A stretch of DNA of 64,000 nucleotides, taken from assembly GCF_041538045.1 (NCBI RefSeq), contig NZ_JBGOSE010000007.1, positions 1-64,000 on the forward strand, given 5' to 3'. The DNA comes from Aliiglaciecola sp041538045 (GTDB lineage Bacteria > Pseudomonadota > Gammaproteobacteria > Enterobacterales > Alteromonadaceae). Of this stretch, positions 25,550 through 34,419 are shown one piece after another; the first letter of the stretch is position 1; every line of letters starts with the position of its first letter. The notes beneath the pieces are model-generated. The model saw only the letters and a list, made by a program, of their open reading frames with translations, was not told the origin of the DNA and ran no database searches. The position numbers and the translations under genes are program-made.

Positions 25550-26794
25550 ATGGAAATTACATTTGAGCTTGGGTATGCACTAGATACCTTTTACTTTTTG
25601 ATATGTGGCGCATTAGTCATGTGGATGGCTGCTGGTTTTACCATGCTAGAAGCCGGTTTAGTGCGTGCTAAAAACACCACTGAAATATTAACTAAGAATA
25701 TTACCTTATACTCTGTAGCTTGTATCATGTATATGATCTGCGGTTATTCAATCATGTACGGTGGCGGTGAATTCACTTTATTCCTTGATGGAATAGTTGG
25801 CGATGGTGCTACTGATGTAGCTGAACCAGCAACTTATGCCCCGTCAGCTGACTTCTTCTTCCAAGTAGTCTTTGTTGCTACAGCAATGTCAATCGTTTCA
25901 GGTGCGGTTGCTGAGCGTATGAAATTGTGGTCGTTCCTTGCTTTTGCAGTTATCTTGACCGGGTTTATCTATCCTATGGAAGGTTCTTGGACTTGGGGTG
26001 GCGCATCTGTATTCGGAATGTATACCCTTGGCGACTTAGGTTTCTCTGACTTCGCTGGTTCGGGTATTGTTCATATGGCTGGTGCAGCTGCTGCTTTAGC
26101 AGGTGTATTAGTACTTGGTGCTCGTAAAGGTAAATATACTGCTGACGGTAAAATCAACGCGATTCCTGGTGCGAACTTACCTTTAGCGACTTTAGGTACA
26201 TTCATTTTATGGATGGGGTGGTTCGGTTTCAACGGTGGTTCTGTTCTAGCGACAGCTACCGTAGAAAGTGCTAACGCTGTTGCCGTGGTATTTATGAATA
26301 CCAACGCTGCTGCTGCAGGTGGCTTAGTTGCTGCTCTTGTTCTAGCTCGCGTGTTATTCGGTAAAGCTGACCTAACTATGGCCTTAAACGGCGCATTAGC
26401 TGGTTTGGTTGCGATTACTGCAGAACCTTCAACGCCAACTCCTCTACAAGCTACTTTATTCGGTGCTTTAGGTGGTATTTTGGTTGTTGGAAGTATTGTT
26501 GCTTTAGATAAAATGAAAATTGATGATCCAGTTGGAGCTATCTCTGTTCATGGTGTGGTAGGTCTACTAGGACTTCTACTAGTACCTTTTACAAATGACG
26601 GTTCTTCATTCTCTGGTCAAATCATTGGTGCACTAACTATCTTTGTATGGGTATTTGTAACCAGCTTGGTCGCTTGGTTAATCCTTAAAGCTATCATCGG
26701 TATTCGTGTAAGCGAAGAAGAAGAGTTTGAAGGTGTAGATATCGGCGAGTGTGGTTTGGAAGCATACCCAGATTTCACCGGTGGCCGTTCTTAA
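25550..26794 (+). CDS. amtB: Ammonium transporter
   Basis: 414 aa with about 11 membrane helices and the family pattern: FMLEAGLVRAKN near the start, GSWTWGG, DFAGSGIVHMAGAAAALAG with the first pore His, and ISVHGVVGLLG with the second. It conducts ammonium across the inner membrane and is blocked by GlnK when nitrogen is ample. It has no cleavable signal peptide, unlike the E. coli protein. Co-transcribed with glnK and ended by the terminator at 26893-26920. Confidence 0.96.
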   Translation: MEITFELGYALDTFYFLICGALVMWMAAGFTMLEAGLVRAKNTTEILTKNITLYSVACIMYMICGYSIMYGGGEFTLFLDGIVGDGATDVAEPATYAPSADFFFQVVFVATAMSIVSGAVAERMKLWSFLAFAVILTGFIYPMEGSWTWGGASVFGMYTLGDLGFSDFAGSGIVHMAGAAAALAGVLVLGARKGKYTADGKINAIPGANLPLATLGTFILWMGWFGFNGGSVLATATVESANAVAVVFMNTNAAAAGGLVAALVLARVLFGKADLTMALNGALAGLVAITAEPSTPTPLQATLFGALGGILVVGSIVALDKMKIDDPVGAISVHGVVGLLGLLLVPFTNDGSSFSGQIIGALTIFVWVFVTSLVAWLILKAIIGIRVSEEEEFEGVDIGECGLEAYPDFTGGRS

Positions 26795-26892
26795 TATCTA
26801 ATATTTAAGGGAACAACTAGGGCGATAAAGAAATAATAAGAACAAAAACAAGAACAAAAACAATAACAAGGTCCTAATGTTGTTAAAAAGTC

Positions 26893-26920
26893 AAAACCCC
26901 GCTTACTAGCGGGGTTTTTT
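26893..26920 (+). terminator. Intrinsic terminator of glnK-amtB
   Basis: AAACCCCGC and GCGGGGTTT form a GC-rich stem with a short loop followed by TTTTTT, about 100 bp after the amtB stop. A textbook Rho-independent terminator. Confidence 0.9.
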
Positions 26921-26983
26921 ATTGCACGAAAACAAGCCATTCACCTACTTCTTCAACTCACTCTAAGTTGTTGATTAATACCT

Positions 26984-27127
26984 ATGTGGAACTACATGGC
27001 GTTAAGTTGTAATATCTCTGATGATCCGGAAATGGATGATGAAGTGAGCTTTTTAGAGGTTAAAGAAGTCACTATAGACGAGAACAAACCCGAGGGCAGC
27101 GTCGATCTTGAGGAAGCTTATGAATAA
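26984..27127 (+). CDS. Possible small acidic protein
   Basis: 47 codons, strongly acidic product (DDPEMDDEVSFLEVKE near the middle), no membrane segment. No convincing ribosome binding site and no recognised family. It could be a real small protein, the tail of a decayed gene, or chance. Reported only because the composition looks coding and it lies in an otherwise empty spacer. Confidence 0.25.
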   Translation: MWNYMALSCNISDDPEMDDEVSFLEVKEVTIDENKPEGSVDLEEAYE

Positions 27128-27235
27128 GGATTAACGGTTAGAAACGAAATTTATTTGCTAGTTTCTATATTTTCTTTAAACCAGCGGGCGCACAGCGTAT
27201 CCTCTAAGGCATCTAATAGTATAAAAGGTGGTTTA

Positions 27236-28924
27236 ATGAGATTTCTGCCGTGTATCTTCGCTTCATTAATTGTATTTAGTCAATTCAGTTCAGCCTATGA
27301 CCGTATTACTGGTGAAACCTTTGCTTCTCGCTCTGAGGTGATAGCCACTAATGGTATGGTTGCCACCAGCCAGCCATTGGCTACCCAAGTCGGGTTAGAT
27401 ATTCTTAAACAGGGCGGAAATGCCATAGATGCAGCCATTGCTGCCAACGCTATGTTGGGGTTAGTCGAGCCGACAGGTAATGGTATTGGTGGAGATTTAT
27501 TTGCGATTGTGTGGGATGCTAAAACCAAGCAACTTTACGGGTTGAATGCGTCAGGTCGTTCTCCTCAATCCCTCACGCTTGAATACTTCAAACAAAATGA
27601 CATGGAAAAAATTCCTTCCCATGGCCCGCTACCAGTTTCCGTTCCTGGCGCCGTTGATGGTTGGTTTGAGTTGCATGGTAAATTTGGCTCATTACCTATG
27701 ACCGAGATTTTATCACCGACAATTGATTATGCGAAAAAAGGCTTTCCTGTCAGTGAGCTCATTGCTTGGTATATGAATCGCAGTGCACCGATTCTCAGCA
27801 AGTATGAGGGATTTGCTGAAACTTATATGCCCTATGGGGCAACACCGAAAAAAGGAGAAGTGTTCGTTAATCAAAATTTAGCTGTTACTCTTGAAAAAAT
27901 CGCTACTGGTGGCCGAGATGCATTTTACAAAGGCGATATTGCCCGAACTATAGCGGCATATATGAAAGAGCAAGGTGGATTTTTGAGTTATGAAGATTTA
28001 GCCAGTCATACGTCAACTTGGGTGGAGCCGGTATCGAGCAATTACCGTGGATATGATGTGTGGGAATTACCACCCAATTCTCAGGGCATTGCGGCGTTAC
28101 AAATTTTAAATATGCTTGAGCAATTTGACATCGAAGGCATGGGTTTTGGCTCAGCTGAATATATACATACTTTTGTGGAAGCGAAAAAACTCGCCTTTGA
28201 AGATCGTGCCAAATATTACGCCGACCCTGCATTCAATGATATTCCCACTGACTGGCTGATTTCCAAAGAATATGCGCGACAAAGATTGAAATTACTTGAC
28301 CAACAACGCGCATCTAAGCGCATCGATGCTGGACTTAATGAAGGTGATACTATTTATCTCACCACGGCTGATAAAGAAGGTAATATGGTGTCCCTTATTC
28401 AATCAAATTATCGTGGTATGGGCTCGGGCATGACACCCACTGGCTTGGGCTTCATTTTACAAGATCGTGGCGAGTTATTCTCGTTGCAAGAAGGTCACTT
28501 TAACCTTTATGCACCAGGCAAGCGTCCGTTTCACACCATTATACCGGCATTTGTAACTAAAAATGGTAAACCGTGGTTGAGCTTTGGTGTGATGGGAGGC
28601 GGCACACAACCGCAAATGCATGCGCAAATTATTATTAACTTAATTGATTTTGGGATGAACTTGCAAGAAGCGGGTGATGCACCAAGAATATTGCACAGTG
28701 GCTCTAGTCAGCCCACAGGCACCTCAATGACCGATGGCGGTTATGTGAGCCTAGAAAGTGGTTTTTCCGCTAAAACTCGACGAGAGTTAGTACAAAAAGG
28801 GCATGTTTTACGAGATGTGTCGGGAAGCTATGGTGGTTATCAAGCTATTCTCAGAGACCCTAAAACTGGCGTATACTTTGGCGCTTCTGAAAGCCGCAAA
28901 GATGGGCAGGCATCAGGCTACTAA
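27236..28924 (+). CDS. Gamma-glutamyltransferase family protein
   Basis: 562 aa from the ATG at 27236, chosen for its AAAGGTGG site and the signal peptide MRFLPCIFASLIVFSQFSSA; an upstream ATG at 27155 would bury that signal. It is a single-chain Ntn-hydrolase precursor. The likely autocleavage and nucleophile Thr lies in EGDTIYLTTADKEGN, and the oxyanion/substrate region in MGGGTQPQMHAQI. Relatives hydrolyse or transfer gamma-glutamyl groups such as that of glutathione in the periplasm. The sequence looks closer to the YwrD-like branch than to E. coli Ggt, so the exact substrate is open. The DyP-peroxidase gene follows after 46 bp. Confidence 0.9.
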   Translation: MRFLPCIFASLIVFSQFSSAYDRITGETFASRSEVIATNGMVATSQPLATQVGLDILKQGGNAIDAAIAANAMLGLVEPTGNGIGGDLFAIVWDAKTKQLYGLNASGRSPQSLTLEYFKQNDMEKIPSHGPLPVSVPGAVDGWFELHGKFGSLPMTEILSPTIDYAKKGFPVSELIAWYMNRSAPILSKYEGFAETYMPYGATPKKGEVFVNQNLAVTLEKIATGGRDAFYKGDIARTIAAYMKEQGGFLSYEDLASHTSTWVEPVSSNYRGYDVWELPPNSQGIAALQILNMLEQFDIEGMGFGSAEYIHTFVEAKKLAFEDRAKYYADPAFNDIPTDWLISKEYARQRLKLLDQQRASKRIDAGLNEGDTIYLTTADKEGNMVSLIQSNYRGMGSGMTPTGLGFILQDRGELFSLQEGHFNLYAPGKRPFHTIIPAFVTKNGKPWLSFGVMGGGTQPQMHAQIIINLIDFGMNLQEAGDAPRILHSGSSQPTGTSMTDGGYVSLESGFSAKTRRELVQKGHVLRDVSGSYGGYQAILRDPKTGVYFGASESRKDGQASGY

Positions 28925-28970
28925 TGCCATTTTTATTGCTAAAATACTTAAATTAAAAGAACAAAAAAAT

Positions 28971-29894
28971 ATGACTGAACCTCAAAAAGGCATTTGTGCG
29001 GAACCTAATTTACACGCCCAATACCTGATGTTTAACGTTATCGATGACGATGCGCAAGTTATACGTGCAAAACTCGCACATATCCTCAACATATTTGAAC
29101 ACTATGATGAAGAACATTATGAAGCCATGGTATCTGGTGTAATTGCCATAGGAAATAGTTATTGGACCGATTTATATCCAGGCTTAATTCCCATGGAACT
29201 TGCTCCTTTTCCGGATATGGAGTGTGATGACCGCAATGCTCCGGCAACACCTTGTGATTTATTTATTCAAATTCGCGCTGACCGTGCTGATGTTTGTTTT
29301 GCCATCGGCAGTGAAGTGTGTGAATTACTTAAGGGACACGTGGAGTTATTTGAAGAAGTTAAAGGCTTCCGATATTTGGACGGTCGCGACTTAATTGGTT
29401 TTGTTGATGGGACAGAAAACCCCAAAGGTATGCACAAACGTAAAGTGGCCATAGTAGGGGATAAAGACCCTGATTTTGCTGGTGGCAGTTACATTCATAT
29501 TCAACGCTATCGGACTCACATGGACCGTTGGCAAAGACTACCGGTTAAAAATCAAGAAGACATTATTGGCCGCACTAAAGAAGACAATGTGGAATATGCC
29601 AGCGAAGATAAACCCGCGTTTTCTCATGTCAAACGTTCGGGAATTAAAGATGCCCAAGGTAACAGTCTAGAAATTTTACGCCAGAGTATGCCCTATGGCG
29701 ATATGGTGGTGAAAGGGCTGTTTTTTGTATCCCTAGCGAATAGTCCAAAACCCTTTACGCAGATGTTAAGCAGCATGGTATTTGGTGACGAAAATGGCGT
29801 TTATGATAGATTGTTAGACTTTACCGTGCCAGAAACCGGCGCTGCATTTTTTGCACCTTCTTTAAACTTTATTAAAGGTAACAAAGATAAGTAA
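28971..29894 (+). CDS. DyP-type haem peroxidase (YfeX-like)
   Basis: 307 aa from the ATG at 28971. An upstream in-frame extension to 28803 would run inside the preceding gene and is unlikely. The GxxDG motif lies in IGFVDGTENP, where the Asp replaces the distal His of other peroxidases. The proximal haem His is probably in PAFSHVKRSG, and the family segments GGSYIHIQRYRTHMD, IGRTKEDN and FFAPSLNFI are all present. No signal or Tat peptide, so cytosolic. Family members oxidise dyes, porphyrinogens and other substrates with hydrogen peroxide; the natural substrate is unknown. Confidence 0.92.
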   Translation: MTEPQKGICAEPNLHAQYLMFNVIDDDAQVIRAKLAHILNIFEHYDEEHYEAMVSGVIAIGNSYWTDLYPGLIPMELAPFPDMECDDRNAPATPCDLFIQIRADRADVCFAIGSEVCELLKGHVELFEEVKGFRYLDGRDLIGFVDGTENPKGMHKRKVAIVGDKDPDFAGGSYIHIQRYRTHMDRWQRLPVKNQEDIIGRTKEDNVEYASEDKPAFSHVKRSGIKDAQGNSLEILRQSMPYGDMVVKGLFFVSLANSPKPFTQMLSSMVFGDENGVYDRLLDFTVPETGAAFFAPSLNFIKGNKDK

Positions 29895-29925
29895 GAGGGG
29901 AAGGTAAAAAGAGGTTGATAACTAA

Positions 29926-29949
29926 GGTGTCGAACAGAAAGTCGACACC
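29926..29949 (+). terminator. Stem-loop after the peroxidase gene
   Basis: GGTGTCGA and TCGACACC form a perfect eight-base stem with an eight-base loop, 32 bp past the stop codon. There is no immediate T-tract, so it may be a weak or Rho-assisted terminator. Confidence 0.4.
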
Positions 29950-30043
29950 ATCAAGTGCTATGATAATACTCTTTTGTTTTTAGTCGCACCAACTTAAATA
30001 CTGTCATTTGATTTAACCCAGAAGTAAGTTGATAGCCAGTGCT

Positions 30044-30397
30044 TTAGTTTGAATCTAAATTAGCATCCAATCTATTTGCGAAAGGTTTCTTAGAAAATCC
30101 CATCCGTAACGCCCCATAAGCTAACATAAGAAAGGCAATGCTGATGGCCACCATAGCCGCAAATACCTGTTGTTCGCCGTTAAATACATTGGCTGTAACT
30201 AATACCACTGAAATCACCACAACAAACACGGAAATGATGTATTTCGCATGAGACTTTATGATCTCAGATTTGCTTTTGTATATGGCTACAATAGAAAGTA
30301 ACGCAATTAAGGGAATAATGATCACCTGCTGTAGCGCGAATATAGCAAGCAAATAAGCGCCCAATCCCATGAGTTTTAAACGTTTTGCAGCCTTCAT
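30044..30397 (-). CDS. Small multi-TM membrane protein
   Basis: 117 aa from the ATG whose complement is at 30395-30397, chosen for the AAAGGTGATT site. A longer frame upstream runs into the REP array and would translate repeat sequence. Three to four membrane segments (about 10-30, 31-42, 50-68 and 76-98) with basic loops. No family recognised. The REP array begins about 70 bp upstream of the start, so its promoter must lie in that gap or within the array. Confidence 0.6.
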   Translation of the reverse strand: MKAAKRLKLMGLGAYLLAIFALQQVIIIPLIALLSIVAIYKSKSEIIKSHAKYIISVFVVVISVVLVTANVFNGEQQVFAAMVAISIAFLMLAYGALRMGFSKKPFANRLDANLDSN

Positions 30398-30467
30398 AAT
30401 AATCACCTTTGTTTGGATTTTAATCAGGATGTCATTGGCAACCGTAGCAAACAATAAGACATAGGTC

Positions 30468-30956
30468 GTAGGCGGGAGCTTTAGCCCCGAGAATGTGTTT
30501 GGTTTTTCCATGGCCTAAAGGCCATGCTACGGGGGAGCTGTAGGCGGGAGCTTTAGCCCCGTGGTTGTGTTTGGTTTTCCATGGCCTAAAGGCCATGCTA
30601 CGGGGGAGCTGTAGGGGGGCGCTTTAGCCCCGTGGTTGTGTTTGGTTTTCCATGGCCTAAAGGCCATGCTACGGGGAGCTGTAGGCGGGTGCTTTAGCCC
30701 CCGAGGATGTGTTTGGTTTTTCCATGGCCTAAAGGCCATGCTACAGGGGAGTTGTAGGTGGGTGCTTTAGCCCCGTGGTTGTGTTTGTTTTTCCATGGCC
30801 TAAAGGCCATGCTACGGGGGAGTTGTAGGTGGGTGCTTTAGCATCTGGTTGTGTTTGGTTTTTCATGGCCTAAAGGCCATGCTACAGGGGAGTTGTAGGC
30901 GGGCGCTTTAGCCCCGTGGTTGTGTTTGTTTTTCCATGGCCTAAAGGCCATGCTAC
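30468..30956 (+). repeat. Tandem array of paired REP-like palindromes, array 1 (7 units)
   Basis: Seven direct units of 70-73 bp, starting at 30468, 30540, 30611, 30681, 30754, 30825 and 30895. Each unit has two palindromes in opposite orientation: GTAGGCGGGTGCTTTAGCCC (and variants) and CATGGCCTAAAGGCCATG followed by CTAC, which reads GTAG on the other strand. A GTAG tag before an imperfect hairpin is the hallmark of REP elements handled by RAYT transposases, and opposed pairs form BIMEs. Unit 6 has a damaged first stem near 30840-30846. No RAYT gene is in the window. Confidence 0.9.
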
Positions 30957-30975
30957 AGCCCCGCCCAAATAACAA

Positions 30976-31533
30976 CTAATCTATTAAATGGGTATTGTCC
31001 CGTTGACGCAAAGCCCCATGAATAGATATCAACGCCCAAATCACTTCTAAGGTGAGTACCGGATAATTTTTATCCATCCATAACTGCGGCGTTAATGCCA
31101 ATGCGGCATACACATTTAAATACAAATAGGTTTTTTGCGTCATTTTCTGAGCGCAAAATAACAAATAAGCAGCGCCAAAGACTAAAGCGGATGTCCAACC
31201 TAAAAAGCGAATGCTCAATTCAAATTGATAAAACAAACCGAAAAGAGCGGCAACCCACATACAAGCCACTGTAATTGCCATCATTCGAAATGTAAGCGGG
31301 GTATTTTTTAACGGGATATTGAGCAGCAATAACAAACTAATAACTGCCCAAAAGCCATTTATGACAACGGCTTGCCATGAAGAGACCAATACCGAATTGA
31401 TTATCAGGCTAGTGGCAGCTATTAAATTTCCAGCATAATAAACCCGTGGAGACCAGTTCGTTACCAAAGACAGATAGGCGTGGTTGAGTAAATATAAAAC
31501 CGTGCCTATCCAGCCTAAACCTATAATAATCAT
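30976..31533 (-). CDS. Membrane protein with duplicated CBU_0592-like domain
   Basis: 185 aa with about seven membrane segments. Residues about 5-75 (GWIGTVLYLLNHAYLSL, NLIAATSLIINS, VVINGFWAVISL) and 105-178 (GWTSALVFGAAYLLF, YLNVYAALALTPQ, LEVIWALISIHG) look like two copies of the small membrane domain of the CBU_0592 family, judged by eye. Its ATG overlaps the stop of the solute-binding-like gene by four bases (ATGA), so it is last in a three-gene operon. Its 3' end lies 19 bp from REP array 1. Function unknown. Confidence 0.65.
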   Translation of the reverse strand: MIIIGLGWIGTVLYLLNHAYLSLVTNWSPRVYYAGNLIAATSLIINSVLVSSWQAVVINGFWAVISLLLLLNIPLKNTPLTFRMMAITVACMWVAALFGLFYQFELSIRFLGWTSALVFGAAYLLFCAQKMTQKTYLYLNVYAALALTPQLWMDKNYPVLTLEVIWALISIHGALRQRDNTHLID

Positions 31534-32543
31534 GGTTCTAACTGAATATGCATGTTTTTAACCCGCAGTTCTTTTCCCACATGGGGACCATTTAAAATAA
31601 CTACGTTGCTGGTTTCCATCATATTCTTGTAAATTCGATCTGAATGGGACGGATTTAAAATCTTTGAACTCCATTGCAGAACTATCACCTTGGTACCGAT
31701 GGGAATTGTGTAGTAATCAATACTGCCGTTTTTGTTGGTAAATTCGCCTAAAATGGCAGGGAAACCTTCAGATGTCACTAAGGTCGCCAAATCTACTTTT
31801 TGTTGTAGGTTTTGAGTGGGTTGAAGTTGCGCGTCTTCACCATTTAAGCGCATGGTGATTGCCTGATCAAATTTTTCAATGAGAGCCTTACCTTCAGGCG
31901 TTTTACTGGCAATAATGTGTAGACTGGATTCGTCTTTCACATTGTCTACGGGAATAATTAACTGCTTTTGCTCGTCGTAGCGGGTATCCAATAAATTATT
32001 CATTACCCCTTCGGTCATAGGCAGTATTTGTACTTCATTGTTCAATAGTGCGATAAGTGCATCTTCTTCGGTTTCGTATTGTTGTGCATCGGTCACGATA
32101 TTATCGATTTTTTCACCATAGCTGTAACCGGCCACTTTGGCTATCTTGAGGGATTCTAAGTTGTTGTTGGCTAACTTAGAAGACACAAAATGACGATTAA
32201 AATAAAGTCGACTGGTGAGGTAAAATATAGGTTTAGAGTAGTAGTGTTTTTCAGCCCTTTTTTGGGTATAAAAATAGGGGTAACTAAGATGCGCTTTTTG
32301 CTTCTCTAATAACAAGGCTGCGTCACGATAGGGCACATAACGCCAGTTAATGTTGACTTGTGCATAGGCCGCTATGGTATCTAATACTTTCGCCGCCCGT
32401 CCCATTGGCTCACTTTGTGGATTAATATAGGGAGCCCAAACATCTGTTAGTACTTCAATTGAGGCGTCTTGTGCATAGCCTCTTGCGGTTTGAAACGTGG
32501 CGCTTAAAAGCAAAGCCATCAATAAGAATAGTTTCTTGCCCAT
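31530..32543 (-). CDS. Periplasmic solute-binding-like (SBP_bac_3 type) protein
   Basis: 337 aa from the ATG at 32543, which has AAGGAAA upstream and begins a clean signal peptide (about 1-24, cleavage near GYA-QD). Residues 28-250 have the layout of family 3 solute-binding proteins: IEVLTDVWAPYI at the start, then LEKQKAHLSYPYFYTQKRAE and IAKVAGYSYG. The last 80 residues form an extra beta-rich domain (TKVIVLQWSSKILN, GKELRVKNMHIQ). No ABC permease or ATPase is nearby, so it is more likely a sensor or modulator than a transporter subunit. Middle gene of a tightly packed operon. Confidence 0.75.
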   Translation of the reverse strand: MGKKLFLLMALLLSATFQTARGYAQDASIEVLTDVWAPYINPQSEPMGRAAKVLDTIAAYAQVNINWRYVPYRDAALLLEKQKAHLSYPYFYTQKRAEKHYYSKPIFYLTSRLYFNRHFVSSKLANNNLESLKIAKVAGYSYGEKIDNIVTDAQQYETEEDALIALLNNEVQILPMTEGVMNNLLDTRYDEQKQLIIPVDNVKDESSLHIIASKTPEGKALIEKFDQAITMRLNGEDAQLQPTQNLQQKVDLATLVTSEGFPAILGEFTNKNGSIDYYTIPIGTKVIVLQWSSKILNPSHSDRIYKNMMETSNVVILNGPHVGKELRVKNMHIQLEP

Positions 32544-32545
32544 GA

Positions 32546-33835
32546 TTACAATTTCCTTTTGGCAACAGACATATAAATGAAAGCAAGGGCTATCATTAAA
32601 CCTATACCAATACCAAACATGGTATCTGCATCTAAACTGGCGATTAACGTTAGGATCCAAGAAGAGCTTTCGTCGTTGTAATCTAGCGCGGGGCGAGACA
32701 TGACCTCTCTACTGTGCTGGGATAGAAATATTAATAACTCGAAAATAGTGAAAAGACTGATGGCAAATAGAATTCTATCGGTTTTGATACTATTGAGTTT
32801 GCTTTGTTTAGAGTTGGCTTCTTCAATCTTGTTTGAACAAATCTCTTTCATGTCATCGCCGTTTTTGATCAACAAATCGAATTCCCATGATGCAAAGATC
32901 TCGTCCAAATACTTTCTTTTTTGTCGCGTTAAATACTTTTTGTGTTCATTTATCGAAACTTGATGGAGTTTGGATTGAATGCGACTGTCTTCTAGTTGAT
33001 TTTGCGCACCTAATAAATTTCCATCTATATAAGCGTGGGCAATGGCTTCGTGTAATCGTAAATTACACTTTTCTTGGGCGGTGTAGCAGTATTGAGCAAG
33101 TATCATAGTGTCGATTCGAGGATCACTTTTTGCCCGTTTGTCGACGATTACATAGTTTAGCCAAGTCATGGATTCGGTTTTAACGGGATCAAAATCATTG
33201 GCGCTAGCTGCGTTGTCATAGTTGATCAAGTTACAAATTTTATCTGCATCTTCTGGGCATTCTGTTTCCGCTAACCACTGATGTATTAACTGACGGATTT
33301 GGGTATCTTCAAGTTGGGTGCGCTTAACATTCAATGAGCGAGCAGTCCAATAAAGTCGTGTTGAACGCGACCTTGGTTTGATTAATAAGGGATTATTGAT
33401 CTTACTATAAATGTCTTTTATCACGGCTTCTAGGGCCGGTAATGATTGCTGAATGGCTGCTTCCGCCTGTTGTTGAACTTTTGATTCCATGGTTTTAACG
33501 TCAGTCTGAACTGGCAGAATTAGTTGGCATTCCACTACTGCAAGTTCATTTGGGAAAATATGAAATTTCACTTCAACATTTTCCCACTGTGTCTTCCATA
33601 AGAAAAATGACATAGAAGATACATCACTATCTAGGTTCACATATTCTGGTCCATCATTTAGCCAGGTTACACTTTCAATATCTTCCCTTTGACTCAGTGA
33701 GGACATGAGCTTTTTAAAATTATCAGATTTGCGGTTAAACCCTCTGATAAGAGAAAAAGGCACGTCTATAGGGGAAATTGTTGTGAAACAAAGTCGATTG
33801 TTAGAAGGTTCTTGCTGGGGGGAATGTGAAATCAC
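32546..33835 (-). CDS. Unknown protein with C-terminal pair of TM segments
   Basis: 429 aa, GTG start supported by AAGGAG eight bases upstream. Residues 1-340 are soluble and mostly helical (a long helix around 115-140; a second charged helical region around 290-345 with KKYLTRQKRKYLDE). Membrane segments lie near 352-370 and 402-423, separated by a loop of about 30 residues, so the bulk of the protein is probably cytosolic. The layout recalls cation-channel or RMND1-like proteins but I see no family motif. First gene of the operon, 2 bp before the solute-binding-like gene. Function unknown. Confidence 0.65.
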   Translation of the reverse strand: MISHSPQQEPSNNRLCFTTISPIDVPFSLIRGFNRKSDNFKKLMSSLSQREDIESVTWLNDGPEYVNLDSDVSSMSFFLWKTQWENVEVKFHIFPNELAVVECQLILPVQTDVKTMESKVQQQAEAAIQQSLPALEAVIKDIYSKINNPLLIKPRSRSTRLYWTARSLNVKRTQLEDTQIRQLIHQWLAETECPEDADKICNLINYDNAASANDFDPVKTESMTWLNYVIVDKRAKSDPRIDTMILAQYCYTAQEKCNLRLHEAIAHAYIDGNLLGAQNQLEDSRIQSKLHQVSINEHKKYLTRQKRKYLDEIFASWEFDLLIKNGDDMKEICSNKIEEANSKQSKLNSIKTDRILFAISLFTIFELLIFLSQHSREVMSRPALDYNDESSSWILTLIASLDADTMFGIGIGLMIALAFIYMSVAKRKL

Positions 33836-33936
33836 GACTGGCTCTCCTTACTACTACTGAAGGCAATATAACAAACCTGTAAGTGAATGAAAATCATTGG
33901 AAAATAAAGTCTTGCTGTGATGACGGTTGGTTTTTC

Positions 33937-34419
33937 CATGGCCTAAAGGCCATGCTACGGGGGAGTTGTAGGCGGGTGCTTTAGCCCCGCGATTATGTTT
34001 GCTTTTTTCATGGCCTAAAGGCCATGCTACGGGGGAGTTGTAGGCGGGTGCTTTAGCCCCGTGGATGTGGTTGGTTTTTTCCATGGCCTAAAGGCCATGC
34101 TACGGGGGAGTTGTAGGCGGGTGCTTTAGCCCCGCGGATGTGTTTGGTTTTTTCATGGCCTAAAGGCCATGCTACGGGGGGAGTTGTAGGCGGGTGCTTT
34201 AGCCCCGTGGATGTGGTTGGTTTTTTCCATGACCTAAAGGCCACGCTACGGGGGAGTTGTAGGCGGGTGCTTTAGCCCCGTGGATGTGGTTGGTTTTTTT
34301 CATGGCCTAAAGGCCATGCTACGGGGGAGTTGTAGGCGGGTGCTTTAGCCCCGCGGATGTGTTTGGTTTTTCCATGGCCTAAAGGCCATGTTACAGGGGG
34401 CTTTAGCCCCGTGGGTTAC
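33937..34419 (+). repeat. Tandem array of paired REP-like palindromes, array 2 (about 6.5 units)
   Basis: Same units and same orientation as array 1. It starts with a lone second palindrome (33937-33958), then GTAG-tagged units at 33968, 34040, 34113, 34186, 34259 and 34332, spaced 72-73 bp, and ends in a truncated copy near 34397-34419 that lacks the GTAGGCGG start. The copy at 34229-34247 has two stem changes that do not compensate each other. The units are more uniform than in array 1, suggesting more recent expansion or gene conversion. Confidence 0.9.

Larger units (their letters stand above)
26795..27235. other. Spacer between amtB and the gamma-glutamyltransferase gene
   Basis: It holds a short A-rich direct repeat (AGAACAAAAACA twice, about 26839-26870), the amtB terminator and one weak 47-codon ORF (26984-27127). 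I place the next gene's start at 27236 because AAAGGTGG precedes that ATG and a signal peptide begins there. Confidence 0.5.

Noticed and set aside
30527..30739. ORF within REP array 1
   Set aside because: Its translation is the repeat unit read three times (AFRPWK type); tandem repeats whose length is near a multiple of three stay open by chance.
33854..34244. Two ORFs within REP array 2
   Set aside because: Repetitive translation of the palindromic units, no ribosome binding site.
30468..34419. Possible CRISPR arrays
   Set aside because: The intervals between palindromes are themselves repeated, not unique spacers, and no cas genes are present.
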